A stretch of DNA of 64,000 nucleotides from Pedobacter cryoconitis (GTDB lineage: Bacteria; Bacteroidota; Bacteroidia; Sphingobacteriales; Sphingobacteriaceae), in assembly GCF_014207135.1 (NCBI RefSeq), contig NZ_JACHCC010000002.1, positions 124,001 to 188,000 of the forward strand. The letters are read 5' to 3'. This document shows, piece by piece, positions 10,089 through 19,547 of the stretch. How positions within the stretch are numbered: position 1 is the first letter of the stretch; every line of letters begins with the position of its first letter. The position numbers and the translations under genes were made by a program. Below the pieces are notes generated by a model. The model searched no databases. It had not been told where the DNA came from and worked only from the letters and a program-made list of their open reading frames with translations.

Positions 10089-10192
10089 AATTTATAATTT
10101 ATCCAATTTCCGGGAAGCGCATGGTAATGGTCTCTGAAAAGACAGCTAAAAGTAAATAATGTTTTAAAACCTGAATGTAAAAAAATCAGGCT

Positions 10193-11620
10193 CTAGAAAT
10201 TGTGCACATAGGATATCAGAAGGCCCGCAGTAAAGTGTTTCGCAGGTACCGTCCCAGGAACCCCCATTAACTGATTCTGATCAGAGATGTTATCAAAATT
10301 TATAGGTTGATTATAAGAGCCCGTGCGGCCATAGGTCAGCAGTAAGCCTGCCCGCAGATTAAATTTACGCCGCTTAAAATTACCTCCCACCTGGGCGTGA
10401 TAATTATCCCATAAAGAAACATGTCCCTGATCATCCATTTTAGGGTCCAGATAATTAAAATCTGTACGGACAGAACTCATCAGCGTAAAAACATCATTAA
10501 TCACCCGGCTGTAACCCAAACCTACGTTCATCACATTTCTTCGTCCGTCCGTTAAATTCAGCAAACCAGTATTTTCAGTAGAAGGTGAACTTCCTGTTTT
10601 GATAAAGGAAATATCGTCTGGTTTTAAAATACTATATTGATTTATTGATCCAAAATATTCAACAGCGATATAGATCTGTCCCAGATCATAATCATAGGCA
10701 TAACCTGCGGCTAGACTCAGCGGCATTTTATAAGTTGCTTTCAGGTTATTCTGGCGTGTACTTCCCAGTAGGTTATAAGGGTTTTTAACATCATTATCCG
10801 AAATCAGGTTGGCAATATTGAGATCACTGATTACATCCCCCTTGGTATATAATTTGGCTAGGGGACTACTCAGGAGCATCCCTAAATGGTGCGGTCCCGA
10901 ATCATAAGACAACCCCAGTTTAACTCTCAGGCCCGCGTAAGTATAATCAGTACGGTAACTTAAATCATACCTGGCTATTGGTGGAAAAATAACGTCGGGA
11001 TCATTGTTCGTATTGAACAAAGCCCTGGAAGAAAAATTACTGCTCGTTTCCGCTCTTCTGAGCATGCCTTCGACTGTGATACCTGCCGCTAGTTTATGAG
11101 TTAGTCTTTTGCCTACACTCAACTGCGCATAGGTTTCTGTTGTCCGGTTCTGTGCATCGAACTGGCCTATATAAACTTCATCACCGGGACTATAACTGTC
11201 ACTGAGTACATTTGCTTTTTTATCTTGTCTCTGTGAAGTCTGGAAATCCTGCATAGGATTTTGTATTAAAGCAAAACCGATAGTCAGTGGATGGTCTTTA
11301 TTCAGTTTAAAGGTTTTGGAAATGAGCTGAGGTATAATCTTCGTATTATTCGACACCAGATTTTTACCCGTACCTACCCCATTTTTGATTTTGACATAAT
11401 CATATTGATAAATGCTGGACGATATGGAGGTAGCCGTTTTATCCGACCAGGCCATCACAGCCGGGTTTAAATAGACTACACCACTATCCAGCGTATTGAC
11501 AATGGCTGCCCCAGGCGTTAAAAAACCTGCTGGTGAAAAATTCGATCCCCAATAGTGCGCGTCCTGTGCTTTAAGCAGACCAGGAATAAGAAGTAATAGG
11601 AAAAGTAAATATTTTTTCAT
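10193..11620 (-). CDS. Outer-membrane beta-barrel protein, FadL/OmpP1-like
   Basis: 475 residues from ATG 11620, chosen because it opens a clean signal peptide (MKKYLLFLLLLIPGLLKAQ); the open frame before it has no such start. After the signal comes HYWGSNFSPAGFLTPGAA and SGVVYLNPAVMAW, like the N-terminal hatch of FadL-type transporters (GAA...NPA). The rest alternates polar and hydrophobic residues as beta strands do. FadL proteins carry hydrophobic compounds across the outer membrane; the substrate here is unknown. The neighbouring PLC-like gene is divergent, with 107 bases between them. Confidence 0.65.
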   Translation of the reverse strand: MKKYLLFLLLLIPGLLKAQDAHYWGSNFSPAGFLTPGAAIVNTLDSGVVYLNPAVMAWSDKTATSISSSIYQYDYVKIKNGVGTGKNLVSNNTKIIPQLISKTFKLNKDHPLTIGFALIQNPMQDFQTSQRQDKKANVLSDSYSPGDEVYIGQFDAQNRTTETYAQLSVGKRLTHKLAAGITVEGMLRRAETSSNFSSRALFNTNNDPDVIFPPIARYDLSYRTDYTYAGLRVKLGLSYDSGPHHLGMLLSSPLAKLYTKGDVISDLNIANLISDNDVKNPYNLLGSTRQNNLKATYKMPLSLAAGYAYDYDLGQIYIAVEYFGSINQYSILKPDDISFIKTGSSPSTENTGLLNLTDGRRNVMNVGLGYSRVINDVFTLMSSVRTDFNYLDPKMDDQGHVSLWDNYHAQVGGNFKRRKFNLRAGLLLTYGRTGSYNQPINFDNISDQNQLMGVPGTVPAKHFTAGLLISYVHNF

Positions 11621-11727
11621 TAGGAACGAAAATTCATTTATAGATATTAGAATGGGTTGAAAATACAAATTATGACAGGAATCCTTATCTTTATTGCAAT
11701 TTTTCTTCCTTAAAGAATACCTGATAA

Positions 11728-12876
11728 ATGATATTTTCAATACTTTCTCTTCCTTCAAAAGTAAAATATTCCTTCTGTATTACCCTGCTTAGCCTCATTC
11801 TTAGTGCTAACTTACTCTATGCACAACGGGCAGTGAAAGGTAAAATTCCGGTAGTCAATCTTGATTTCTCACACTGGCAGGGAGATTTGTTCAGTACGGT
11901 AAAAGGTTATCACACGCTGAAAGACATAGTTCTCCCGGGCTCTCATGATGCGGGGATGTCTGTATTGACAGCTACCGGAGGAAGTCAGAAAGGTACTATT
12001 AACCAATGTAATACACTGACCCAGACTTTAAATATTGCCAGACAACTGCAATCAGGTATCCGGATGTTTGATCTGCGGGTTGGTGTACTTAAGGATACCC
12101 TTTATCTCAAACACAGTTCTTCTGATTGTATGGAAGATGCAATTGGTGGCGGATACGGAGAAATGCTGGAACCTGTGCTGTTGGCCACCAAAGCTTTTTT
12201 AGAAAAGAATAAAACTGAATTTCTGATCTTTTCTCTCAGTCATTTTTGTCCAAAAGAAATTGCAGTGGCCAAATTAGCTGAAAAGATGACTGCACTACTG
12301 GGAAAAGAACATGTCTATCTGCCTGGTCGTAAAAGAATCGGGGATATTAAAATAGAAGAACTACGTGGTAAAGTTCTGCTTGCCTTTGAGACCCCTCAGT
12401 TTGAAGCCCCTGGAATTATGTTTAATACCATGGTCAGTGGGTCGTCAGACGCAAGTCTTAACTTCCAGCGCGCCTATGCAGCCACGAATAATTTAAAGAA
12501 ATTAATCCTTGTACAGGCCAGTTTCTTTACTGCCCTGAAATCACAGCAGAATGCAAACGATCTGATACGGGTTGACTGGCAGCTGACTCAAAGTCCACAG
12601 GAAGCAGCAATGGTCTGTAATGCTTTTGAATCGGATCAGAACAGTCCCTTATTTGATGGTGCTATATTTTTGACGAATGTACTTTCCAAACATAAAAGTA
12701 TTATTACCCATGCCAGAAGGGCAAATAAGGTATTCAAGGACCAGGTGAATAAATGGATTGCAGACGAAACTATAAATAGTAAGAATAAACCCAATATCCT
12801 GTATGTAGACGATGCGGGGAGCTGGATTACCCAGTATTGTATGGAGCTTAATATGAGTGCCTTGTACAATAAATAA
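11728..12876 (+). CDS. Secreted PLC-like phosphodiesterase (PI-PLC X-domain type)
   Basis: 382 residues with a signal peptide ending near LLYAQ (~residue 32). The catalytic-domain signature LPGSHDAGM carries the first active-site histidine, and LQSGIRMFDLRVGV is the next conserved block, with LYLKHSSSD after it. Bacterial PI-PLCs of this fold cleave phosphatidylinositol or glycosyl-PI without calcium. As few Bacteroidota signal inositol lipids are assigned to this group, the real substrate is open. The gene ends 3 bases from the convergent anmK. A TATCTTTA box at ~30 bases upstream is one base off the -7 consensus. Confidence 0.75.
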   Translation: MIFSILSLPSKVKYSFCITLLSLILSANLLYAQRAVKGKIPVVNLDFSHWQGDLFSTVKGYHTLKDIVLPGSHDAGMSVLTATGGSQKGTINQCNTLTQTLNIARQLQSGIRMFDLRVGVLKDTLYLKHSSSDCMEDAIGGGYGEMLEPVLLATKAFLEKNKTEFLIFSLSHFCPKEIAVAKLAEKMTALLGKEHVYLPGRKRIGDIKIEELRGKVLLAFETPQFEAPGIMFNTMVSGSSDASLNFQRAYAATNNLKKLILVQASFFTALKSQQNANDLIRVDWQLTQSPQEAAMVCNAFESDQNSPLFDGAIFLTNVLSKHKSIITHARRANKVFKDQVNKWIADETINSKNKPNILYVDDAGSWITQYCMELNMSALYNK

Positions 12877-12879
12877 GGG

Positions 12880-14073
12880 TTAACCTGGCAGGCTTATTTT
12901 ACCCATAGTGACGGATGGAATACCCGTTCTCCGTCCAAAATCAGTCTGCCCGCCCGCCACACACTCATTAGCCAGTAAAGCAAACAAAACTGCTTCTTTT
13001 GCATCTGGCAGGATACCCAGTTCATCAGTATAAGCAGCAGTAAAGCCAAGACCGTCATTGATCTTTTGTACCAGAAGCGGATTATGCATTCCACCGCCAC
13101 TCAGATAAACGCTGAAGGATTGATCCTGAACAGAACTTTGGAGAGCTCTCACGATGCTGAGCGCAGTAAATTCACATAAGGAAGCCATGATATCCTCATT
13201 ACTTAGACTAAGCTGACCACAGGCCTTTTGTGCATTCCATAAATAGGATAAGTTGAAGAGTTCCGGTCCTGTTGTTTTGGGAAAAGGTAAAGCAAAAAAC
13301 GGATGGTCCAGTAAAGTATTGACTAAATCCAGGTTCGGTGTACCGGCAATGGCAATCAGCGCATCTTTATCATAATATTGATCATCGTAATGCAGTTGAA
13401 TAAACTGATCCATTAACGTATTACCAGGCCCGACATCAGTTGAAAATACCTGATCTGGATTTCTTCCCTGCGGTAAATAAGTGAAATTTGAGATCCCACC
13501 GATATTGAGCAGAATCCGGTTTTCGGTCTGACTGGAAAACAGCAGGTAATCCCCGTAAACGGCCAGGGGTGCTCCCTCTCCTCCTGCCGCAATATGTTTT
13601 TGTCTGAAATCACTCAGCGTTATAATTCCTGTCTTCACTGCAATATGGTCTCCATCACCTATCTGTAGTGTTGCATTGGGATAGGATTCCTCCTGGTGTA
13701 AAGAAAAGGGTGCATGAAAAATCGTCTGTCCGTGACTGGCAATCAGATCTACCGCAGTTGCCGGGTAATTCCATTTCTGTAGTGCTGCCAGTACTAATTC
13801 GGCAGAATAAGACCCTATTACAGCATTCATGAGTGTAACTTCCTGCAGAGATACCTGTCTTTTGAAAGAGATCGATTTCAGTTCCTCTTTAAATTCCTGT
13901 GTATAAGGCATAGTCACGAAATGAAGAACTTTAATGCTAGTCTCCAGGCCAGAGCCTGTGAATTCACAAAGCGCAATATCCAGCCCATCTAAAGATGTTC
14001 CGGACATCAGTCCGGCAATAATTCTTTGAGGAGCCTGAGCAATACGGACCAAATCAGTAAGCTGTCTGTTCAT
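12880..14073 (-). CDS. anmK: Anhydro-N-acetylmuramic acid kinase
   Basis: 397 residues. Opens the 1,6-anhydro ring of anhMurNAc and phosphorylates it to MurNAc-6-phosphate in cytoplasmic murein recycling. The ATP-binding motif is GLMSGTSLDGLDIAL (~21-35). Further family blocks are LIASHGQTIFHAP, LQIGDGDHIAVKTGI and FRQKHIAAGGEGAPL, with the catalytic aspartate expected in the last region. It starts 18 bases after acvB, as the last gene of the mprF-acvB-anmK run. murQ and the transporter genes are not in the window. Confidence 0.93.
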   Translation of the reverse strand: MNRQLTDLVRIAQAPQRIIAGLMSGTSLDGLDIALCEFTGSGLETSIKVLHFVTMPYTQEFKEELKSISFKRQVSLQEVTLMNAVIGSYSAELVLAALQKWNYPATAVDLIASHGQTIFHAPFSLHQEESYPNATLQIGDGDHIAVKTGIITLSDFRQKHIAAGGEGAPLAVYGDYLLFSSQTENRILLNIGGISNFTYLPQGRNPDQVFSTDVGPGNTLMDQFIQLHYDDQYYDKDALIAIAGTPNLDLVNTLLDHPFFALPFPKTTGPELFNLSYLWNAQKACGQLSLSNEDIMASLCEFTALSIVRALQSSVQDQSFSVYLSGGGMHNPLLVQKINDGLGFTAAYTDELGILPDAKEAVLFALLANECVAGGQTDFGRRTGIPSVTMGKISLPG

Positions 14074-14091
14074 CTGCTGATTTTTTGAGGG

Positions 14092-15525
14092 TTACATTGG
14101 AATATTTTTTGAAAGTTCCAGAGAGAGTCCCTGAAAATTGTCACCAAAATGATGGTCACCCGGAATGACTTGTGTTTTCATTCCTGCCTTGATAAATTTT
14201 GTAACGATGTCACCATCTTCTTCTTTACCAAAGAAACTAATGACAGGTACGCTTTTGATTTTTTTGATTTCGGCTAACACATTATAGGTTTCCGTTGCAT
14301 TGTCACCTAAACTCAGCATATCCATAACATGAATCTCAAAATCTGCTGTTACATCTGGTGATAAAGATAATACTGCGTCAAGATGTGATTTCAAAGCCGG
14401 ATCCAGGCGGTTGGCTATAAAAGGAACCACTGACGCGCCAAAAGAATAGCCTGCAAGTACAAATTTCTGTTTATTTAACTGAGTTGTATAGTGCGCGATA
14501 GCCTTACTTAGGTCTGAGGCTGTCTTTTCGGGGGTTCTGGCATCCCAGAAGTACTTCTGCGCATCCAGTCCGATAACCGACAAACCTCTTTCTGCCAATG
14601 CTTCTGCCAGGGACTGATCAAAACTTGTCCATCCCCCATCTCCTGATATCATAAAGACCAGCGGCAGGTTATTCTTCTTTGGAGAAGGGATAACCGTTAA
14701 AGGAAGATCATCACCGTAGAGTTTGATCGCCTGGGTTTTTAACTCTTTATTTTCTCCTTGTTTGCGTTCTGCAAAAGAAGGAGCATTCAGGATTTTTGTA
14801 TAAGCCTGGTTAAACTGTGGTAACCAGTTATCTGCAATAGAAAAACCATGTCCAACTTTGGGTAAAGTAATCAGCTCAGCCATTGGCATGCCTTTTAAAA
14901 AGGCTTCCGTTGCTGCAAAAGGACAAGTTTCATCTTTAAAACCATTAAGCGCAATAAAAGGTGCAGTCAGGTGTTCAGTTCTTTCCAGGTAAAAAGAAAC
15001 ACCCGGTTTTAAAACATGCTGGGTTAATCCGCTACCTTTACAGAAAGGCTTTTTAGATTCTATATCAGGGCAAAAGCCTAAAGCTATAGCCCCTTTAAAA
15101 GTATTTGCCGGGGCCTGGGCCAGAATACCATAAATCAGTGTGGCGCCATAAGAATAACCAACCAGAACCGGCTTGGAATAATTGGCGAATTTGTATTTTT
15201 TCTGGATCATCAGGCTCAGCTGCTCAAAATCAGCAGCCGGATAATAGCAATCTGTTTTTCGTTTGGAAAGAGAGTTGCGGTAGTGTTTGGCGTCAATACC
15301 CAGCACCAAAGCACCCTGTCCGGCAATATCTCTGGCCATATTAATAACCCCGTTATTCCATCCTCCGTCACCTGACACAAAAAGCACTACTGTCGTCGGG
15401 GTTTTTACCGGATGATAAACTATGATTTTACCAAATGAACCATACCGAAGGGAGTCAACACTAATGGCAAACGAAGATTTACTTAAGCAAAACAAAAGGG
15501 CGAAAATGAAAACAAGTCTTTTCAA
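14092..15525 (-). CDS. acvB: AcvB/VirJ-family lipid hydrolase, duplicated alpha/beta-hydrolase domains
   Basis: 477 residues with a signal peptide (FIFALLFCLSKSSFA). Two alpha/beta-hydrolase halves are visible. The first has VVLFVSGDGGW, LVLGIDAKHY and nucleophile elbow GYSYGAT. The second has LVFMISGDGGW, SVIGLDAQKYFW and GYSFGAS. This is the layout of AcvB/VirJ. In Agrobacterium, AcvB is known to be a periplasmic lysyl-phosphatidylglycerol hydrolase encoded with the synthase LpiA (an MprF protein). Here it follows an mprF gene by 4 bases, which repeats that pairing and supports the same role. Confidence 0.85.
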   Translation of the reverse strand: MKRLVFIFALLFCLSKSSFAISVDSLRYGSFGKIIVYHPVKTPTTVVLFVSGDGGWNNGVINMARDIAGQGALVLGIDAKHYRNSLSKRKTDCYYPAADFEQLSLMIQKKYKFANYSKPVLVGYSYGATLIYGILAQAPANTFKGAIALGFCPDIESKKPFCKGSGLTQHVLKPGVSFYLERTEHLTAPFIALNGFKDETCPFAATEAFLKGMPMAELITLPKVGHGFSIADNWLPQFNQAYTKILNAPSFAERKQGENKELKTQAIKLYGDDLPLTVIPSPKKNNLPLVFMISGDGGWTSFDQSLAEALAERGLSVIGLDAQKYFWDARTPEKTASDLSKAIAHYTTQLNKQKFVLAGYSFGASVVPFIANRLDPALKSHLDAVLSLSPDVTADFEIHVMDMLSLGDNATETYNVLAEIKKIKSVPVISFFGKEEDGDIVTKFIKAGMKTQVIPGDHHFGDNFQGLSLELSKNIPM

Positions 15526-15529
15526 GGCT

Positions 15530-18124
15530 TTATGGTTTAATTACTTTTGAGAGTACGGTAGGAACCTGAATCAGATCATAATCATGATCATAAACCAGAT
15601 ATTTATTATGCCAGACCGGAGAAAACTTATCCTTAGCATCTCTTAAGCCCTTATAATGAGAGAAAGATTTAATTTTCTCATAGGCAAATTTCATAGACCG
15701 TTCCGTCAGGTTTTTAGGATCCATCAATCCGGATAACGGAGCAAAACCAATATTCACCGAGGTTTTACCCTTTTCTTTCAGGTATTTAAACAACTCGACG
15801 AGGATAAAATCTATCACCCCGTTAGGCGCATCCGCTGTTTTTCTGATCAGATCATAAGTTCCTTCGCCATTGGCATAATCAGGAATCACATTTAAAAATG
15901 CAACGATCTTTTCTTCTGCATTCTCAACCGTAATAATAGTCTGATTTTTCAGCTCTTCCCAGTCAAACATGCCTTGTGAAAATACAATTTCCTCACGCTC
16001 AGTATCAGTAAGCCATTCATCAGAAACAGACTTGATTTTCTGCAATAAGCCATCCTTAACAGGAGCCTCATAGATTTTACTGTGAAAGCCTTTTTCACCA
16101 ACTTTTTTCAGCGCATTCCGGATAGATTTTCTGTTTCCGCCATCCAGGGTAAAAGTAGTCAGATTGACCACCCCTTCCTGCCCTAAGAACAAGCGCTTTT
16201 TACCACTTTTCACAAAAGGCTCAAGGTGCTCTTCAGCCACGCGGTAATAAAAACTTTTCATACCGCTTTCAAAACAATACTTATCAAATGATTTGATCAT
16301 GGTCTTATGATCTTCAGGGGCGGCAACCGGCGATTCCAATACGACAGCAAAGTTGCCCGAAATCCGGTAAGAAACAAAACCTTCCACCTCATCTGTGCGG
16401 TAAATCAGCTTATCCTGATAAGTTTTGAAATAATCCATTGCAGAACACCCATATTTATCCAACTGGGTTCTGGCCCAGGCAAACTCTTCTTCAGTAGAAC
16501 TGTCTTTGATAATATAGGGACGGATCAGCGTGTAAACCAGAAAGGCCAGTGATAAAAATCCACTTATATTAATCGAATAAAGAAACCCTCTTGCAAAGGC
16601 ATCCTGAGGTACAAGGTCCGTACTGTCAATCAGTACGAAATTTTCAAGTGTATATCTGATCGACTGGAAGATACCGAAATCCACATTGAAATGTTTCTCA
16701 TCCAGAAAGTAGAAACCGATAGTACCGTATAAAACTACTGCGGCAACACTTAATAGTGTCGTTTGAAAACCGATAAAACGAAGACGGGAATTATGTTTAA
16801 CATAGTATTCCTTTCGCGAAGCAATCAATCCTATAATTACAATGACAGAATAAAGAGCCTCCTCATAGTCAAAAGCCTTGGTCAGGTTTCCAAACAGAGA
16901 GAATACACATAAAGCCAAAGCAAAATACCAGGCCATTTTTAACCCTCTGAGCATAAATGCTGCCGTAACCAACAGGAACAAACCTGCAACCAGTACAAAA
17001 TAATTTGAAGCCGCTATGGCCGAGATCGGCAGGAAGTTCTTTAAAAAGACCAGTCTTTCATGAATCGCAGGCGTAAGTACAGAAACAATATTAACTATAC
17101 CCAGGGCCAGGATCATCAGAGCCGGTACAATACGCATTAGTAATTTGTTGATTTTGACCAGAAAACTCAGTGCTCCTAATACCATCGGTATCCAGAATTC
17201 CATAAAACGGTAAAGTAAGGTCACCGAAATTGCTGCTGCCTCGCTATAGCCCATACGCACCAGCATAAAGGTCATAGAAGCTTCTACAGCCCCTAAGCCT
17301 CTCAGAACAGGTGAAATGATCAGGAATATCACACCGACTACGTAACTCACCGTAGCAATGATAATTGAAGGTTCAATATTCAGGGCAACCATCGCAATAT
17401 AGATATGCACTACTCCTATGATCTCAATCAGCATACTATAGAAAAAAGTCCAGAAGAAACTTTTATGCTCAATCTCATTATTTTTGAATTCTGCCAGGAA
17501 AACCTCTACGGAAGGAATGTATTTTACTAAAAGCCGGTAGACTTTACCATTTTTGGCAATTGACCTGTAAACCAGATAGATTCCGCCGATTAAAGCAAAT
17601 ACAGCTAATAAGCCAAACCATTCGCCAACACCTATGCTCCCTTTGAAAATGGCATAAATGAATACCGGAATAGCCAATACAACTACCGAAAGGATACCTA
17701 CAAAACCGTAGATAGAAGAAGCAAAGTTAATCTGTGACTTGGTCACTCCTTTCTTTTCTATATCCCCGCTGAAAAAGGCCAGAGAGGAAACTCCACCCGC
17801 AGGTAAGAATACACTGATGAAATTCCTTTTCAGGTATAACATTGTGGAATCTATTAAATTCACTTTACCCCCCACAGCCCTGAAAGCGTATTTATACATC
17901 AGTCCGTGCACAAAGATATAGACCACACTCAGGACAATTCCAAAGGTAATCCAATCCCATTTAGAGGTCAGCACCAGTTCTTTTACCTGTTGCAATTCGG
18001 CTTTTTCATGCCGGACAAACCAAATGGCCAGACCAATAAAAAACAGCGTAAAAATATAACTGGCAATGATTTTATAATTATCCTTTATAAAGGGAATAGG
18101 GTTATATTTAGCAGGTAATTTCAT
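15530..18124 (-). CDS. mprF: MprF-type aminoacyl-phosphatidylglycerol synthase/flippase
   Basis: 864 residues. The N-terminal two thirds is a polytopic flippase-like region with many helices. The C-terminal ~300 residues are a cytosolic DUF2156 transferase domain (FVSYRISGNFAVVLESPVAA; NAPNGVIDFILVELFKYL). MprF moves lysine or alanine from tRNA to phosphatidylglycerol and flips the product, lowering surface charge. Start: ATG 18124. The open frame extends to a TTG at 18163, but that TTG sits inside a perfect -7 promoter box (TACTTTTG, 18161-18168) and so cannot be translated from that promoter. First gene of the mprF-acvB-anmK run. Confidence 0.92.
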   Translation of the reverse strand: MKLPAKYNPIPFIKDNYKIIASYIFTLFFIGLAIWFVRHEKAELQQVKELVLTSKWDWITFGIVLSVVYIFVHGLMYKYAFRAVGGKVNLIDSTMLYLKRNFISVFLPAGGVSSLAFFSGDIEKKGVTKSQINFASSIYGFVGILSVVVLAIPVFIYAIFKGSIGVGEWFGLLAVFALIGGIYLVYRSIAKNGKVYRLLVKYIPSVEVFLAEFKNNEIEHKSFFWTFFYSMLIEIIGVVHIYIAMVALNIEPSIIIATVSYVVGVIFLIISPVLRGLGAVEASMTFMLVRMGYSEAAAISVTLLYRFMEFWIPMVLGALSFLVKINKLLMRIVPALMILALGIVNIVSVLTPAIHERLVFLKNFLPISAIAASNYFVLVAGLFLLVTAAFMLRGLKMAWYFALALCVFSLFGNLTKAFDYEEALYSVIVIIGLIASRKEYYVKHNSRLRFIGFQTTLLSVAAVVLYGTIGFYFLDEKHFNVDFGIFQSIRYTLENFVLIDSTDLVPQDAFARGFLYSINISGFLSLAFLVYTLIRPYIIKDSSTEEEFAWARTQLDKYGCSAMDYFKTYQDKLIYRTDEVEGFVSYRISGNFAVVLESPVAAPEDHKTMIKSFDKYCFESGMKSFYYRVAEEHLEPFVKSGKKRLFLGQEGVVNLTTFTLDGGNRKSIRNALKKVGEKGFHSKIYEAPVKDGLLQKIKSVSDEWLTDTEREEIVFSQGMFDWEELKNQTIITVENAEEKIVAFLNVIPDYANGEGTYDLIRKTADAPNGVIDFILVELFKYLKEKGKTSVNIGFAPLSGLMDPKNLTERSMKFAYEKIKSFSHYKGLRDAKDKFSPVWHNKYLVYDHDYDLIQVPTVLSKVIKP

Positions 18125-18160
18125 GTATTCTGGCGCTTTTTCAAATGGTAATATTGCTTG

Positions 18161-18168
18161 CAAAAGTA
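18161..18168 (-). promoter_or_regulatory. Putative -7 promoter box of mprF (TACTTTTG)
   Basis: Exact match to TAnnTTTG, 36 bases upstream of the mprF ATG. It decides the mprF start. No TTG was found at the -33 spacing. Confidence 0.5.
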
Positions 18169-18214
18169 TGACATTTCTCCTGATTTAAGAACCTCCGGAC
18201 AGATTTAGCCTAAA

Positions 18215-19444
18215 CTAATTCTTCAAAACGTTTTCTGGCATGATTTGTTTTTTCTTTGTCCTTGATTTAGAAAAGATAACGATTGCCATAGCGATCAGTG
18301 ACCAGGTCACCATTTGCCAGGTTGACAATGTCCATCCACCATATTTCCAGCATAAGAGGCCAAAATAAGTACCTATACCACCCCCGATAAAGTACGTAGT
18401 CATGTAAATTGTGTTCAGCCGGCTGTGTGAGTTTTCATCCAGTGAGTAAATCCTGGTGAAGTTGGTAATCTGTGTAGCCTGTACACCAATATCAAGGATA
18501 AAAATGGCTATAATCATCACAATTACAGAAACCGGAAAGAGTTTAAGCAGCAGCAGACTTAAAATAATCATACCTACACTAATGATCAGTGATATTTTGG
18601 TATTTCCTTTATCTGCAATTTTGCCGAAATAAGGAGCTACAAGTGCCCCGCCAATAGCCACAATACCAAAAAGACCTATAGTATCTGCATGAAAACCAAA
18701 TGCCGGCCCACTGAGATAAAAAGTAACCGTTGTCCAGAATGAACAAAAGATACCAAAGGTAAAAGCACCCAGTATAGCAGAGCGACGGAGGACCTCATGC
18801 TTTTTAACCAACTCTAGTGTTGATTTAATCAATTCAATATAACTACCTGTAAATTTATGCTTTACATCAGGAAGATAGAGTTTAAGTAATACCGTTATAG
18901 TCAGTACCATTACCGCAGAGATGGCATAAACATATCTCCATCCCAGCCAGTCTGTAATGAAACCACTGATTACCCTCGACCCTAATATACCAACCAGGAT
19001 GCCGCTGAAAACAATCCCTACAGTTTTGCCACGGTTTACCTTGTCCAGGCTGGCAGCCATTGGCAGGATAATTTGTGCCGGTGCCGAACATATGCCAATT
19101 AGTAAACTCAATGCCCAGACAAAGATTATACCCTTAGCCGTTACCATCAGAATGAGTACGCATGCCAGACTAAGCAGTAATAGAAGAATTAACCTTTTAC
19201 GATCAACTTTGTCGCCCAGGGGAATCAAAAAAAACATACCCAAACCATACCCTATTTGTGCAAACATAGATACCCTGCCGATTTCAACGTCGCTGGCGTG
19301 TAGTGACAGCGCCATCTCCTTCAGGATAGGCTGGTTATAATAAATGTTTGCAACAGTTATACCTGCGGCAACTGCCATTAGCAAAATAGTACCTGATCTG
19401 AGCTGGTCACCATCCTGGTGAAAATTCTTGTTTTCGCGATTCAT
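18215..19444 (-). CDS. MFS transporter (drug/sugar efflux type)
   Basis: About 409 residues and twelve hydrophobic segments. The first loop carries LGDKVDRKRLI (the family's D-R-x-x-R motif between TM2 and TM3), and IGICSAPAQIILPMAA and GDVISD-like loops follow. The N-terminal block AAGITVANIYYNQPILKEMA is typical of the YgaY/arabinose-efflux-like group. Start: ATG 19444 is used; ATG 19471 is in frame. A TATTTTTG box at 19451-19458 favours 19444 or a leaderless message, but this is not settled. It lies 103 bases after map on the same strand. Substrate unknown. Confidence 0.82.
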   Translation of the reverse strand: MNRENKNFHQDGDQLRSGTILLMAVAAGITVANIYYNQPILKEMALSLHASDVEIGRVSMFAQIGYGLGMFFLIPLGDKVDRKRLILLLLLSLACVLILMVTAKGIIFVWALSLLIGICSAPAQIILPMAASLDKVNRGKTVGIVFSGILVGILGSRVISGFITDWLGWRYVYAISAVMVLTITVLLKLYLPDVKHKFTGSYIELIKSTLELVKKHEVLRRSAILGAFTFGIFCSFWTTVTFYLSGPAFGFHADTIGLFGIVAIGGALVAPYFGKIADKGNTKISLIISVGMIILSLLLLKLFPVSVIVMIIAIFILDIGVQATQITNFTRIYSLDENSHSRLNTIYMTTYFIGGGIGTYFGLLCWKYGGWTLSTWQMVTWSLIAMAIVIFSKSRTKKKQIMPENVLKN

Positions 19445-19547
19445 GTTGAACAAAAATAAATCTATCGCCATAGGATCAGCACGGAAATACTATTTTTCTT
19501 TCGCCGTCATCAAATCTTTAAACTTCAGTGACAAAAGAAAAGATGGA

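Noticed and set aside
18125..18163. TTG at 18163 as the mprF start
   Set aside because: It lies inside the -7 box; ATG 18124 gives the normal N-terminus.
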